Assembly (NCBI RefSeq): GCF_043769475.1
Contig: NZ_CP171729.1
Coordinates: 3,596,001 to 3,660,000 of the forward strand
Origin: Allomesorhizobium sp043769475
Lineage (GTDB): Bacteria; Pseudomonadota; Alphaproteobacteria; Rhizobiales; Rhizobiaceae
Direction of reading: 5' to 3'
DNA length: 64,000 nucleotides
Each line of letters opens with the position of its first letter. Position 1 is the first letter of the stretch. Positions 18,408 to 26,973 of the stretch are shown piece by piece. The position numbers and the translations under genes are program-made. The notes below the pieces were generated by a model. The model did no database searches and was not told the DNA's origin. It was given only the letters and a program-made list of their open reading frames with translations.

Positions 18408-19106
18408 ATGATTACGAGATTTTCTGCCGAGCCAGCTGCGCGCCACGCGAAGGCGGAGGTCAGGCACTGGCCGGAACTCAAGCCGACCGACGATGGCGAA
18501 GGCGGCGACACGGCCTCGATCGACGAGTTGCGCGAGATCGCCGAGGGCTGCCGCCGCTGTCCGCTGTGGCGCGATGCCACGCAGACGGTGTTCGGCGAAG
18601 GCCGGCAGCAGGCAAAGGTCGTGTTCGTCGGCGAGCAGCCCGGCGACCAGGAGGACCTTGCCGGCAAACCGTTCGTGGGCCCGGCGGGCAAGGTCTTCGA
18701 CCAGATCCTTGCGGAGGCCGATCTCGACCGCACGATCACCTACGTCACCAATGCGGTAAAACATTTCAAGTTCGAGCAGCGCGGCAAGCGGCGCATCCAC
18801 TCCAAGCCGAATGCCGGTGAAATCCGGGCCTGCCGCTGGTGGCTGGACAATGAACTGCGGCTGATCCAACCCGATCTAGTGGTTGCGCTTGGGGCGACGG
18901 CGGCGCAGTCGCTGCTCGGCAAGCCGGTTCCTATAACGAAAATGCGCGGCGACCTAGTGCAGCGCGAGGACGGCCTGCGCATCTTCGTGACCATCCACCC
19001 GTCATTCATCCTGCGCATTCGCGAGCGAGCCGACAAGGAAGCCGAACGCGCACGGTTTTTGGCCGATATGAAGGCAGTGAAGAAGCTGATGTCTGAGCGA
19101 CCTTGA
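18408..19106 (+). CDS. udgX: UdgX-type uracil-DNA glycosylase
   Basis: Uracil-DNA glycosylase superfamily member of the UdgX group, known from mycobacteria to bond covalently to the DNA it acts on. 232 residues. Motif A is GEQPGDQED (75-83), motif B is HPSF (197-200). The diagnostic Arg-rich loop KRRIH is at 127-131, where the His (H131 here) is the residue that attacks the sugar in characterised UdgX. Cysteines C48, C51 and C142 fit iron-sulfur ligands. Start 18408 has AGGTGAAGAG upstream; an in-frame GTG at 18393 is less likely. Stands alone after the GS-like gene. Confidence 0.9.
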   Translation: MITRFSAEPAARHAKAEVRHWPELKPTDDGEGGDTASIDELREIAEGCRRCPLWRDATQTVFGEGRQQAKVVFVGEQPGDQEDLAGKPFVGPAGKVFDQILAEADLDRTITYVTNAVKHFKFEQRGKRRIHSKPNAGEIRACRWWLDNELRLIQPDLVVALGATAAQSLLGKPVPITKMRGDLVQREDGLRIFVTIHPSFILRIRERADKEAERARFLADMKAVKKLMSERP

Positions 19107-19109
19107 CGG

Positions 19110-19613
19110 TCACGTATCTTTGATGCGCCCTTCTCTGCTTGGACGGCCTGGTACCAGGAAGATACGGTAACATTCCAGATCTTTTCGGATAGATGAATCC
19201 GCGTTGCCAGCATTCTCGTTTTCTGAGAAGTGGCTTCGATCAACACCAAGATTATTTCCAGCCACAAAAAGCGAATATTCACCCGGCTCGATCTTCGCCG
19301 AAATCAGCGGGTTCCCACCCATGATCGACATGACGAAAATCATGCCAGTGTCAGATTTGAACCCCGCACAGGTTACTCGCGGCCACCCGTCAGTGGGAGG
19401 TGTCGTTTCGGAGGCAAAAAGCTCGACCCAATGTTCATTCAAATCAGCTTCTGTACCAAACATCCGAAATGACGGCCTGCCAGCAAATCCACGTCCCACC
19501 GCATCAGCGTTCCAGTTTTCTGTATCCAAGATCGTTGCCAAAGGGTTGTCACAGACAACAATTTGGTAATGGCTCGCGAATATGCGGCCTGCGCCGAGCA
19601 AAACTCCAAACAT
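19110..19613 (-). CDS. Hypothetical protein of lower GC
   Basis: 167 residues; I do not recognise the family. A short hydrophobic N-terminus (FGVLLGAGRIFA) could be a weak signal. The rest is mixed alpha/beta with patterns such as IVVCDNP, WPRVTCAGF and FVMSIMGGNPLIS. No obvious ribosome site before the ATG at 19613, so an internal start is possible. Base composition is visibly less GC-rich than the neighbours, hinting at recent transfer. It is convergent with udgX (3 bases apart) and downstream of the glycerate kinase gene on the same strand. Confidence 0.5.
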   Translation of the reverse strand: MFGVLLGAGRIFASHYQIVVCDNPLATILDTENWNADAVGRGFAGRPSFRMFGTEADLNEHWVELFASETTPPTDGWPRVTCAGFKSDTGMIFVMSIMGGNPLISAKIEPGEYSLFVAGNNLGVDRSHFSENENAGNADSSIRKDLECYRIFLVPGRPSREGRIKDT

Positions 19614-19624
19614 CTACATGCGAC

Positions 19625-20887
19625 TCACTGAATCAATATGGCCCTGAGATCATTGACATTGGTCCCCGTAGGCCCTGGCACAAACAGATCGCCAACCGCG
19701 TTGAACGCCGTCCACGCATTGTTGCCGGCGAGCATGGCCTTGGCGGCCACGCCGGCGGCGCGCATACGGGCGACGCTCGAACCATCGGCAAACGCACCGG
19801 CATTGTCTTCCGAACCGTCGATCCCGTCCGTATCGGCGGCCAGCGCATGGGCGCCGGCGACACCGTCGATCCCGAGCGCGAAGGCCAGCAAAAATTCGCT
19901 GTTGCGGCCGCCCTTGCCTTTCGCCCGCAGCGTCACGGTGGTCTCACCGCCGGAAAGCACGAGCACCGGCTTCCTGAACGGTCGGTCGCGGATAGCGATC
20001 TCGCGCGCGATCGCTGCGTGCACCGAGCCGACATCGCGCGCCTCGCCTTCGATGGAATCGGACAGGATGACAGTTTCGATGCCGTGCTTTCTGGCTTCCG
20101 CGGCGGCGGCTTCCAGCGAAACCGCGGCCGAGGCGATGACCTGGACCTCGTTGTCCGCAAATCGCCGATCGTCCGGACGCGGCGCGTCGGCCGCTGGAGA
20201 GTTCAGATGGGCCATGACGGCCGCCGGCAGTTTCATGCCGTAGGCGGCGACGATGCCCAGCGCGTCGGCGCGGCTGCCTTTATCCGGCACGGTTGGACCG
20301 GAAGCCACCAGCGCCGGATTGTCGCCGGGAATATCGGAAACCACCAGCGAAACCACCAGCGCCGGCCAGGCGGCGGCGGCCAGGCGTCCGCCCTTGATGG
20401 TCGAGACGTGCTTGCGCACCGTGTTCATGGCCGAGATCGGCGCGCCCGAGGCAAGCAGCGCCTCGTTGACGGCGATCTCGTCGGCAAGCGTCAACCCTTC
20501 GGGCGGCGACGGCAGCAGCGCCGACCCACCCCCCGATATCAACGCAATGACCAGATCGTCGGCCGTCAGGCCGGAAACCCTTTCAAGCAGCCGCCGGGAC
20601 GCTTCGAGACCGGCGGCGTCCGGCACTGGATGCGCCGCCTCGATAATCTCGATATGCTCGCATCTGGCCGCATAGCCATATCGCGTGACGACCACGCCTT
20701 CGAGCGGCCCGTCCCAGGCTTTCTCCAACGCAGCCGCCATCTGCGCGGAGCCCTTGCCCGCGCCAACCACGATGGTGCGGCCTCTAGGCTTCTCCGGCAG
20801 ATGTTTGCGGATCGTCAGTTCCGGATCGGCGGCCGCGACGGCCGCGTTGAAGACGGCGGTGAGGAGGGATTTGGGATCGATAGTCAA
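19625..20887 (-). CDS. Glycerate 2-kinase (MOFRL/GckA-type)
   Basis: Phosphorylates D-glycerate to 2-phosphoglycerate, feeding glyoxylate- or serine-cycle carbon into glycolysis. 420 residues. N-terminal DUF4147 domain with VVGAGKGSAQMA, ALISGGGSALLPSP and VVSDIPGDNPALVASGPTVPD; C-terminal MOFRL domain with VLSGGETTVTLRAKGKGGRNSEFLLAFAL. The start is a TTG at 20887, with GGGAGGGA 8 bases upstream; longer frames run into the neighbour. It follows a UPF0303 gene by 22 bases, so they are probably co-transcribed. Confidence 0.9.
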   Translation of the reverse strand: MTIDPKSLLTAVFNAAVAAADPELTIRKHLPEKPRGRTIVVGAGKGSAQMAAALEKAWDGPLEGVVVTRYGYAARCEHIEIIEAAHPVPDAAGLEASRRLLERVSGLTADDLVIALISGGGSALLPSPPEGLTLADEIAVNEALLASGAPISAMNTVRKHVSTIKGGRLAAAAWPALVVSLVVSDIPGDNPALVASGPTVPDKGSRADALGIVAAYGMKLPAAVMAHLNSPAADAPRPDDRRFADNEVQVIASAAVSLEAAAAEARKHGIETVILSDSIEGEARDVGSVHAAIAREIAIRDRPFRKPVLVLSGGETTVTLRAKGKGGRNSEFLLAFALGIDGVAGAHALAADTDGIDGSEDNAGAFADGSSVARMRAAGVAAKAMLAGNNAWTAFNAVGDLFVPGPTGTNVNDLRAILIQ

Positions 20888-20909
20888 GGGCGCGTCCCTC
20901 CCGCGAAAC

Positions 20910-21410
20910 TCAACTTGCAGCCGCCAGCGCCATTGAAGCGCTATCCCGCCCCAGATGATTGCACAGCGCATCGACGATGATGCCGTGGTCCTGGCGTTCC
21001 GGCAGGCCCGAAACCGCGATGACGCCGATCACACCCGCGCCCTTCACGCGGATCGGAAAGCCGCCGCCCGCCAGCACATAATCCGACGGGCTGAGCCCGA
21101 AGCGGGCGGGAAAGGTCTTGTCCTCGCGATCCTGCTCCAGCACCATGCGGTAGGTGCTTTTCAGGAACATCTTCACCGCATTGATCTTCCGCCGCGCCCA
21201 GTCGGTGTTCGATCCGGTCGAGCCCGGCAGCGCACAATAGAACAGCGCCCGGTCCCAAAGCCTGATGTCGACGATGATCGGCCAATTTTCGGCCAAGGCT
21301 CGTGCACGCAGCGCCGAGCCGATCTCGAACGCCGTCGCCTCGTCGAAGGCCGGGAACACCAGTTCCGCTTCCTGGACCTTGATCTTCTCGATATCGCTGG
21401 CGACGCTCAT
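20910..21410 (-). CDS. UPF0303/HbpS-GlcG-like family protein
   Basis: 166 residues of the heme-degrading/GlcG fold family (UPF0303). Seen: AFEIGSALRARALAENWPIIVDIR, then the core FPIRVKGAGVIGVIAVSGLPERQDHGIIVDAL, the family signature near the C-terminus. Function of UPF0303 proteins is not settled; some relatives bind haem or cobalamin. Start 21410 has GGAGGAGC upstream. Probably co-transcribed with the downstream glycerate kinase, which is the same pairing style as glc-locus GlcG proteins, so a link to glyoxylate/glycerate use is a mild inference. Confidence 0.78.
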   Translation of the reverse strand: MSVASDIEKIKVQEAELVFPAFDEATAFEIGSALRARALAENWPIIVDIRLWDRALFYCALPGSTGSNTDWARRKINAVKMFLKSTYRMVLEQDREDKTFPARFGLSPSDYVLAGGGFPIRVKGAGVIGVIAVSGLPERQDHGIIVDALCNHLGRDSASMALAAAS

Positions 21411-21501
21411 GATGCTCCTCCGAAAGCTCGTCGTCCGCTTTGACCGATCGTTATTGTTGGGTCAAGCATAGCGCGGAAGCGAGATATGTCGGTCCTGACG
21501 G

Positions 21502-21667
21502 TGCGTCCTTCGAGGTTCGGCTTCGCCTCACCTCAGGATGAGGAAGGCTTTTGCCCATGTCCCTTTTCTTAAGGCCGTGTTTCCTGAAGCCGCCTTCCAA
21601 GAGGAGGCAGATCGGCGCCCAACCTTCCTCATCCTGAGGCGCGAGCGCAGCGATCCTCGAAGGACGT
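21502..21667. repeat. Palindromic intergenic repeat (TGCGTCCTTCGAGG... family)
   Basis: Inverted arms: TGCGTCCTTCGAGG with CCTCAGGATGAGGAAGG on the left and CCTTCCTCATCCTGAGG with CCTCGAAGGACG on the right, about 165 bases in total. Related to the repeat at 51381-51553. It fills the gap between the UPF0303 start and the guanine deaminase stop. Confidence 0.8.
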
Positions 21668-21672
21668 ACTTT

Positions 21673-22995
21673 TCATTCGCCGCTCGCAACCATGATGCTC
21701 TTGGCCGGCTTGCCCGCGACATAGACCTCGCGCACCGCCCGGTCGTCACCGAGCGTCTGCAGCAGGAACAGTTCCTCCGCCAGCATCTCGACCGTCTCCA
21801 TTCGGAGCCGCATGCTTGGCGTCGCATGGCTGTCCAGCACGACGATGTCGGCATCGCTGCCCGCCTCCAGCGTGCCGACCTTGTCGGCGACCGACAGCGC
21901 CTCGGCATTTCCGCGCGTCATCTGCCAGAACGAGGCGAACGGGTTGAGCTTTTCGCTATTGAGCGCGATCACCTTGTAGCCCTCGTCCATGGTGCGCAGC
22001 ATCGAATAATTGGTGCCGCCGCCGACATCGGTGGCCGTCGCGATGCGCAGCGATTTTTCGCGTTGCCGGTAGCGCTGATAGTCGAACAGGCCCGAACCGA
22101 GGAACAGATTTGACGTCGGGCAGAACACCGCCACCGAACCAGAATCCGACAGCGCGTCGGCTTCGCGCTCCGACAGATGGATGCAGTGGCCGAACAGGCT
22201 TTTTTCCCCGAGCAGGCCGTAGTGCTCATAGATGTCGGTGTAGTCTTTCGACCACGGATAGAGTTCCTGCGTGAAGGCGATCTCGGCGTAGTTTTCCGAC
22301 AGATGCGTCTGCATGTGCAGGTCCGGATACTCGCGCATAAGTGCGCCCGACATCTCCAACTGCTCGGGCGACGAGGTGATCGCGAAGCGCGGCGTGATCG
22401 CGTAGTGCTGCCGCCCCTTGCCGTGCCATTCGCCGATCAGCGCCTTACTGTCGTCGTAGCCCGATTGCGGCGTGTCGAGCACGCCTTCCGGCGCGTTGCG
22501 GTCCATCATCACCTTGCCGGCGATGTTGAGCATGTCGCGCCCGTGGCTCTCCTCGAAGAACGCCTCCGCCGACTGCTTGTGCACCGAGCAGTAGGCCGCG
22601 ACGGTCGTGGTGCCGTGCCGCACCATCTCGTCCAGGAACAGCCGCGCGATGCGGCGGCTGTGCTGCGCATTGCGGAACTTCGTCTCCTCCGGAAACGTGT
22701 ATTTGTTCAGCCAGTCGAGCAGTTCCGCCCCATGCGAAGCGATGACCTGCATCTGCGGAAAATGCGCATGCGCGTCGATGAAGCCGGGCAAAAGCATATG
22801 CGGCCGGTGGTCAATCTTTTCCGTCTCCGCGCCCGCCTGCCGCGCCACATCCGCGTAGGAACCGGCGGCGACGATCCTGCCGTCCCGGATGAGCAGGCCG
22901 CCGTCTTCCTCGTAGCGAAAGGCGCCGTGGTCGTCCGTGGAATCGGGCCAGCGCAGAAAGGTGAGCGTGCGTCCACGAAGCAGAAGATCGGTCAT
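21673..22995 (-). CDS. guaD: Guanine deaminase
   Basis: Zinc amidohydrolase converting guanine to xanthine, the entry to the purine pathway encoded here. 440 residues. Metal ligands: HAHFPQ after PGFID, HLSEN, HCIHLSE and ATDVGGG in order, the subtype seen in bacterial GuaD. The segment GTTTVAAYCSVHKQSAEAFF is also characteristic. Start 22995 (MTDLLL) is taken over a longer frame, which lacks family similarity. It is downstream of puuD on the same strand, 46 bases apart, so the two likely form one unit facing the divergent LysR gene. Confidence 0.92.
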   Translation of the reverse strand: MTDLLLRGRTLTFLRWPDSTDDHGAFRYEEDGGLLIRDGRIVAAGSYADVARQAGAETEKIDHRPHMLLPGFIDAHAHFPQMQVIASHGAELLDWLNKYTFPEETKFRNAQHSRRIARLFLDEMVRHGTTTVAAYCSVHKQSAEAFFEESHGRDMLNIAGKVMMDRNAPEGVLDTPQSGYDDSKALIGEWHGKGRQHYAITPRFAITSSPEQLEMSGALMREYPDLHMQTHLSENYAEIAFTQELYPWSKDYTDIYEHYGLLGEKSLFGHCIHLSEREADALSDSGSVAVFCPTSNLFLGSGLFDYQRYRQREKSLRIATATDVGGGTNYSMLRTMDEGYKVIALNSEKLNPFASFWQMTRGNAEALSVADKVGTLEAGSDADIVVLDSHATPSMRLRMETVEMLAEELFLLQTLGDDRAVREVYVAGKPAKSIMVASGE

Positions 22996-23041
22996 GCGAA
23001 AAGCCTTGCTCGGATATGCAGAAATTTCATCGGAAAGGAGC

Positions 23042-24259
23042 TCACTTTCCCGCTCCCTCGAACCAAGCCGCAAGCAGCGCCCGCTCCTCGAGCGTCATGG
23101 CGGTCACGTTGCCGGGCGGCATGGCGTGGCTGCGCCCGGCCTGCAGATAGATTTCCCGGGCATGCTCGGCAATGGCCGCATCGGTTTCAAGAACCACGCC
23201 CTTCGGTGCCTGATGAATGCCCTCATAGGAAGGTTCCGCCGCATGGCACATCGAGCAGCGGCCGAGCACCGTGTCGCGCACCGCCGGAAAATGCGACGAA
23301 GCGACGAATATCTCGCTGGCCGCCGCCTGTTTCGGCTCGCCAGTCAGGATCTTCGGCACTGTCGAGAGCCACATGATGACGATGAACAGCACCGCGGCCG
23401 CCAGCCAGGTCCAGGTCGGGTTGCCTTTGCGCGCATGCCGTGTGTTGAAGAAGTGCCGGATCAGCACGCCGATGATGAAGACCAGCGAGGCGATCACCCA
23501 GTTGAACTGAGTTCCGAACGCAAGCGGATAATGGTTCGACAGCATCAGGAACAAGACGGGAAGCGTCAGGTAGTTGTTGTGCAACGAGCGCGTCTTGGCA
23601 ATTTTGCCGTATTTCGGGTCGGGCTTCCTGCCCGCGATCAGGTCGGCGACGACGATCTTCTGGTTCGGGATGATCACGAGAAAGACATTGGCCGACATGA
23701 TGGTTGCCGTCACCGCGCCGAGGTGCAGAAACGCAGCGCGGCCGGTGAAAAGCTGCGTGTAACCCCAGGCCATGAACACCAAGACCGCGTAGAGCACCAG
23801 CATCAACAGCGTGTCGTTCTTGCCGAGCCGCGACTTGCACAGGAGATCGTAGACCACCCAGCCGAGTGCGAGCGACGCCACAGATATGCCGATCGCCACG
23901 GGCGCGGAAACGTCCAGCACATTGCGGTCGATCAGGAAGAGGTCCGCGCCGGCATAATAAACCACGGCCATCAGCGCGAAGCCGGTCAGCCATGTCGAAT
24001 AGGCTTCCCATTTGAACCAGGTCAGATGCTCGGGCATCTCGGCCGGCGCGACCAGATATTTCTGGATATGGTAGAAGCCGCCGCCATGCACCTGCCACTC
24101 CTCGCCATGCGCGCCCTGCGGCAGACCAGGACGCTGGCGCAGGCCCAGATCGAGGGCCACGAAATAAAATGACGAGCCGATCCAAGCGATGCCGGTGATC
24201 ACGTGCAGCCAGCGCACGGCGAAACTCAGCCAATCCCAGAAAATCGCAAAATCGGTCAT
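23042..24259 (-). CDS. puuD: Urate hydroxylase PuuD (membrane-bound, cytochrome c domain)
   Basis: Oxidises urate to 5-hydroxyisourate, passing electrons to the respiratory chain instead of making peroxide. 405 residues: about eight membrane helices in the first 310 residues, beginning WLSFAVRWLHVITGIAWIG, then a c-type haem motif CSMCH (about 335-339) in a C-terminal cytochrome domain, with a Met ligand candidate in HAMPPGN. Start 24259 has AAGG at good spacing; an ATG two codons earlier sits too close to it. Divergent from a LysR gene 68 bases away. Its product feeds UraH. This is not the unrelated PuuD of putrescine catabolism. Confidence 0.92.
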   Translation of the reverse strand: MTDFAIFWDWLSFAVRWLHVITGIAWIGSSFYFVALDLGLRQRPGLPQGAHGEEWQVHGGGFYHIQKYLVAPAEMPEHLTWFKWEAYSTWLTGFALMAVVYYAGADLFLIDRNVLDVSAPVAIGISVASLALGWVVYDLLCKSRLGKNDTLLMLVLYAVLVFMAWGYTQLFTGRAAFLHLGAVTATIMSANVFLVIIPNQKIVVADLIAGRKPDPKYGKIAKTRSLHNNYLTLPVLFLMLSNHYPLAFGTQFNWVIASLVFIIGVLIRHFFNTRHARKGNPTWTWLAAAVLFIVIMWLSTVPKILTGEPKQAAASEIFVASSHFPAVRDTVLGRCSMCHAAEPSYEGIHQAPKGVVLETDAAIAEHAREIYLQAGRSHAMPPGNVTAMTLEERALLAAWFEGAGK

Positions 24260-24327
24260 GCCCATCCTTCCCTGCCGACCCGCGACTTTACGGCCTGCGA
24301 TGCAAACGGAAAGAGGGCAGGTGTGCG

Positions 24328-25311
24328 ATGACTTTCAAAAAAATCTGGAAAATAGTAGCGTCGCCCCCGAAACTCATTGGAAGCCGGCAATTGGCCTACC
24401 TCGACAACATCGCTGTTTTCGTCCGTGTCGTCGAACTGGGCAATCTGTCGGCGGCGGGCCGCGACATGCGCATTTCGCCCGCCGTGGCTTCCAACCGCGT
24501 CAAGGAACTGGAAAAGCATCTAGGCGTGCGGCTGTTCAACCGCACGACGCGCCAATTGATGCCGACCGAGCAGGGCACGGTCTTCTATTCCGGCGCCAAG
24601 CAGGTGCTGGAAGCGATCGCCGAGGCCGAGGCCGCCGTCAGCGCGCTCTCGGGCCAGCCGCGCGGCACGATCAAGGTCACCGCGCCGCTGGGGCTCGGAC
24701 GCCGGTTGATCGCCTCGGGCATCCCGGATTTCCGTGACAAATATCCCGACATCGAGGTGCGGCTTAGGCTTTCCGACCACAACGTCGACATTCTCAAGGA
24801 AGGCATCGACGTGGCCTTCAGGCTCGGCCTGATCGAGGATTCGAGCCTCAGGATGCGCGGCATCATGGAATGCGACCGCGTGCTGGTGGCCGCGCCGAAA
24901 TATCTGGAGGCGCGAGGCGAGCCGACCGAGCCGCAACAACTGGTCGACGACAGGCATGATTGCCTGATGCTGCGCTTTCCCGGCATGCGCGAGTATTTCT
25001 GGACGTTGAAGACGCGGTCGGGCCCTGCCAAGTTCGAGGTCCACGGGCCTTTCGATTCCGACGACGGCGACGTCCTGACCGGCTGGGCGCTGGCCGGCCG
25101 CGGCGTCATCAACAAGCCGCGCTTCGAGGTCGAGCCCTTCATCCGCGACCGCCGGCTGAAGATAATCCTCGCCGACACGCCGCCGACGCCGGTGCAGTTC
25201 GCCGCCGTCTATCCGCACAAGAAGCTGCAGGATCCGAAGGTGCGCCTGCTGCTCGATTTCATGGCCGAGCGCTGCCAGCGTCTGATCCGGGATATTCTGG
25301 CGGGGCGCTAG
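24328..25311 (+). CDS. LysR-family transcriptional regulator
   Basis: 327 residues. N-terminal winged HTH at about residues 20-80 (VELGNLSAAGRDMRISPAVASNRVKELEKHLGVRLFNRT), then a type 2 periplasmic-binding effector domain (about 110-310). Divergent from puuD-guaD with only 68 bases between, the standard LysR arrangement, so it probably controls the purine genes in response to a pathway intermediate. The protein has about 15 extra residues before the HTH; an internal start is possible but none has a better ribosome site. Confidence 0.9.
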   Translation: MTFKKIWKIVASPPKLIGSRQLAYLDNIAVFVRVVELGNLSAAGRDMRISPAVASNRVKELEKHLGVRLFNRTTRQLMPTEQGTVFYSGAKQVLEAIAEAEAAVSALSGQPRGTIKVTAPLGLGRRLIASGIPDFRDKYPDIEVRLRLSDHNVDILKEGIDVAFRLGLIEDSSLRMRGIMECDRVLVAAPKYLEARGEPTEPQQLVDDRHDCLMLRFPGMREYFWTLKTRSGPAKFEVHGPFDSDDGDVLTGWALAGRGVINKPRFEVEPFIRDRRLKIILADTPPTPVQFAAVYPHKKLQDPKVRLLLDFMAERCQRLIRDILAGR

Positions 25312-25318
25312 CCCGGTC

Positions 25319-25576
25319 TCAGGATGCTTTCAAATTCTGCAGGCCGCGCTCCAGCAATTCACGCATGAATCGCTGATAGGGGATACCTCGCTTTCTGGCC
25401 TCCGCCTTCAGCACCGCCAATTGCCCTTCCGGCAGGCGCATGTTGACCCGAGCGGTCTTGTTCTCGAACTCGAACCGGTAAGGCTTGAACTGGGAAAAAT
25501 CGAGATCGGACAGATCCTGTTCAAGGAAAGCCTCGGCTTCCTCATCGGTTGTCATGACCGGAACTTTTCGTTTCAT
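25319..25576 (-). CDS. CopG/ribbon-helix-helix antitoxin-like protein
   Basis: 85 residues. The N-terminal half is acidic (EAEAFLEQDLSDLDFSQF); the C-terminal half RVNMRLPEGQLAVLKAEA and RGIPYQRFMRELLERGL is the ribbon-helix-helix of CopG-type antitoxins (PF12441-like). Such antitoxins usually follow a BrnT-like toxin gene; none is visible upstream, where an HNH protein lies 72 bases away. Either it is an orphan, or the HNH gene is an atypical partner. Composition is less GC-rich than the flanks. Confidence 0.7.
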   Translation of the reverse strand: MKRKVPVMTTDEEAEAFLEQDLSDLDFSQFKPYRFEFENKTARVNMRLPEGQLAVLKAEARKRGIPYQRFMRELLERGLQNLKAS

Positions 25577-25648
25577 AGCGTCGAGATCCCAGTCCTTGAG
25601 TCGGATGAAGCCAAAGGCGTCGATGAAAACTTCGTTCGAAGACGAAAT

Positions 25649-26008
25649 TCAGACATAGCCCTTTTTTGCTTGATCGGCGACATGGCACTCGTGATGCACA
25701 AGACGAGTGTTTTCCGGCGTGTAGCCCAAACTGGCTTGTAAGCGGTCGAGTTCTGCGTATTTCGGAGGAAGATTTTGTGAACAGATAGGGCAAATTCCCT
25801 GCTGCTCGCGCAACTTCAGCACCTTTAACTTGTTCCGGTGGGCCGGTGTGCCGCGCTCGTCATGCGTTAGCTTAACCAGGAGTCGGCGACGATAGGCAAA
25901 TAGCAGTTCACGATTATCGCCGGAGAGTTCTTGCAGACGATTCCGAATCACCTCCAGCAAAACATCTGCGTTTTCTCGTTGAAGGGGGCTCAAACGGAAT
26001 TTTGTCAT
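25649..26008 (-). CDS. Small HNH-type nuclease domain protein
   Basis: 119 residues. The C-terminal half has CPICSQNL, then AELDRLQASLGYTPENTRLVHHECHV; the CxxC, the Asp-Arg pair, the Asn and the HHxxCH pattern match a compact HNH/zinc-finger endonuclease domain. The N-terminal half is helical and basic (RRRLLVKLTHDERG). Its ATG overlaps the xdhC stop by ATGA, so translation may be coupled. GC is clearly lower than in xdhC, and with the CopG-like gene it forms a short islet inside the purine cluster. Target unknown; a defence or selfish role is inference. Confidence 0.7.
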   Translation of the reverse strand: MTKFRLSPLQRENADVLLEVIRNRLQELSGDNRELLFAYRRRLLVKLTHDERGTPAHRNKLKVLKLREQQGICPICSQNLPPKYAELDRLQASLGYTPENTRLVHHECHVADQAKKGYV

Positions 26009-26973
26009 GAGGGGCCATGTTTCCCAGTCGATAGCGAGAGCGCCAGCGCCGTCATGATCTCCGCCGCGGCGAGCGCTGCGATCACGGCCGGGCGCTTGTC
26101 CTTCACTTGATCGCCGCCTATGGGCGAAACGAGGCGGGCAAAATCGGCTTCGCTGCCGCCGGCGGTCTTCAGGTACCAACTCCTGAACGTCGCCTTCTTC
26201 GTCTTCGAGCCGATCATGCCGACATAGGCGGCGTCCTCGCGCTTCAGCGCCTCGGCCACGATCAGGAAATCCAGCGCATGGTCGTGAGTGAGCACGACGA
26301 AGGCGGAACCGGCCGACGCGTCGCGGACCATTTCTTCGGGCACCGGGGTCAGCCGCGTCTCGACGCTTTCCGGCATGCCCTCCAGCGCATCCGCACGCGT
26401 TTCGACCACGATCACGCGCACCGGCAGCAGTGCGAAGGCCGCGGTCAGCGCATGGCCAACATGGCCGCCGCCGAAAAGATAGACATGGGGTAGCCTGGCG
26501 TCTTCGACCTCGGCTTGTTCGAGAAGCATGGATCGAACCGCCGCGTCTGCCAGCCTGATCGACACCTCGACCCGTCCACCGCAGCACTGGCCGATTTCGG
26601 GTCCGAGCGGGATGTCGAGGAGCAATCTTTCGCCGTCGCGCTGCCCCTCACCCGTACCCTCTCCCCGCGAGCGGGGAGAGGGGGGCGTCAACATTGGCGA
26701 TCCTCCTCTCCCCGTCCTGAGCTTGTCGAAGGGCACGGGGAGAGGGTAAGGGTGAGGGGCAGCGCCTGCGCCCGCCAGCATGTCCCTCGCCTTGTCGATC
26801 GCCATGAATTCGAGCTGACCGCCGCCGATCGTGCCGAAAATCCTCTCCGGCGAGACCAGCATCCACGCGCCCTTCTCGCGCGGGGTCGAGCCTTTCGCCT
26901 CCGCCACCTCGACCAGCGCCGCTAATGGCGACGCGTCGAGGAAAGCCCGCAGGCTCTTGGCGGTGCCGCTCAT
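26005..26973 (-). CDS. xdhC: Xanthine dehydrogenase accessory protein XdhC, with in-frame palindromic repeat insertion
   Basis: Inserts and sulfurates the molybdenum cofactor of xanthine dehydrogenase. 322 residues. Conserved parts: GSTPREKGAWMLV and IGGGQLE at the N-terminus, QCCGGRVEV in the middle, and the Rossmann part HVYLFGGGHVGHALTAAF and VLTHDHALDF. Between residues about 71 and 112 lies a stretch (PHPYPLPVPFDKLRTGRGG...RGEGTGEGQR) with no family similarity, which is exactly the palindromic repeat at 26638-26765 read in frame. Start and stop overlap xdhB and the HNH gene by ATGA. Whether the protein still folds is open; both flanking parts look intact. Confidence 0.9.
   Translation of the reverse strand: MSGTAKSLRAFLDASPLAALVEVAEAKGSTPREKGAWMLVSPERIFGTIGGGQLEFMAIDKARDMLAGAGAAPHPYPLPVPFDKLRTGRGGSPMLTPPSPRSRGEGTGEGQRDGERLLLDIPLGPEIGQCCGGRVEVSIRLADAAVRSMLLEQAEVEDARLPHVYLFGGGHVGHALTAAFALLPVRVIVVETRADALEGMPESVETRLTPVPEEMVRDASAGSAFVVLTHDHALDFLIVAEALKREDAAYVGMIGSKTKKATFRSWYLKTAGGSEADFARLVSPIGGDQVKDKRPAVIAALAAAEIMTALALSLSTGKHGPS
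26638..26765. repeat. Palindromic repeat inserted inside xdhC
   Basis: Near-perfect inverted arms of about 28 bases (26638-26665 and 26738-26765, one mismatch), each carrying GCTGCCCCTCACCC, plus an inner hairpin CTCCCCGCGAGCGGGGAG. Same family as the intergenic copy at 13810-13931. The insert adds about 126 bases, a multiple of three, so the reading frame is kept. Confidence 0.9.
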
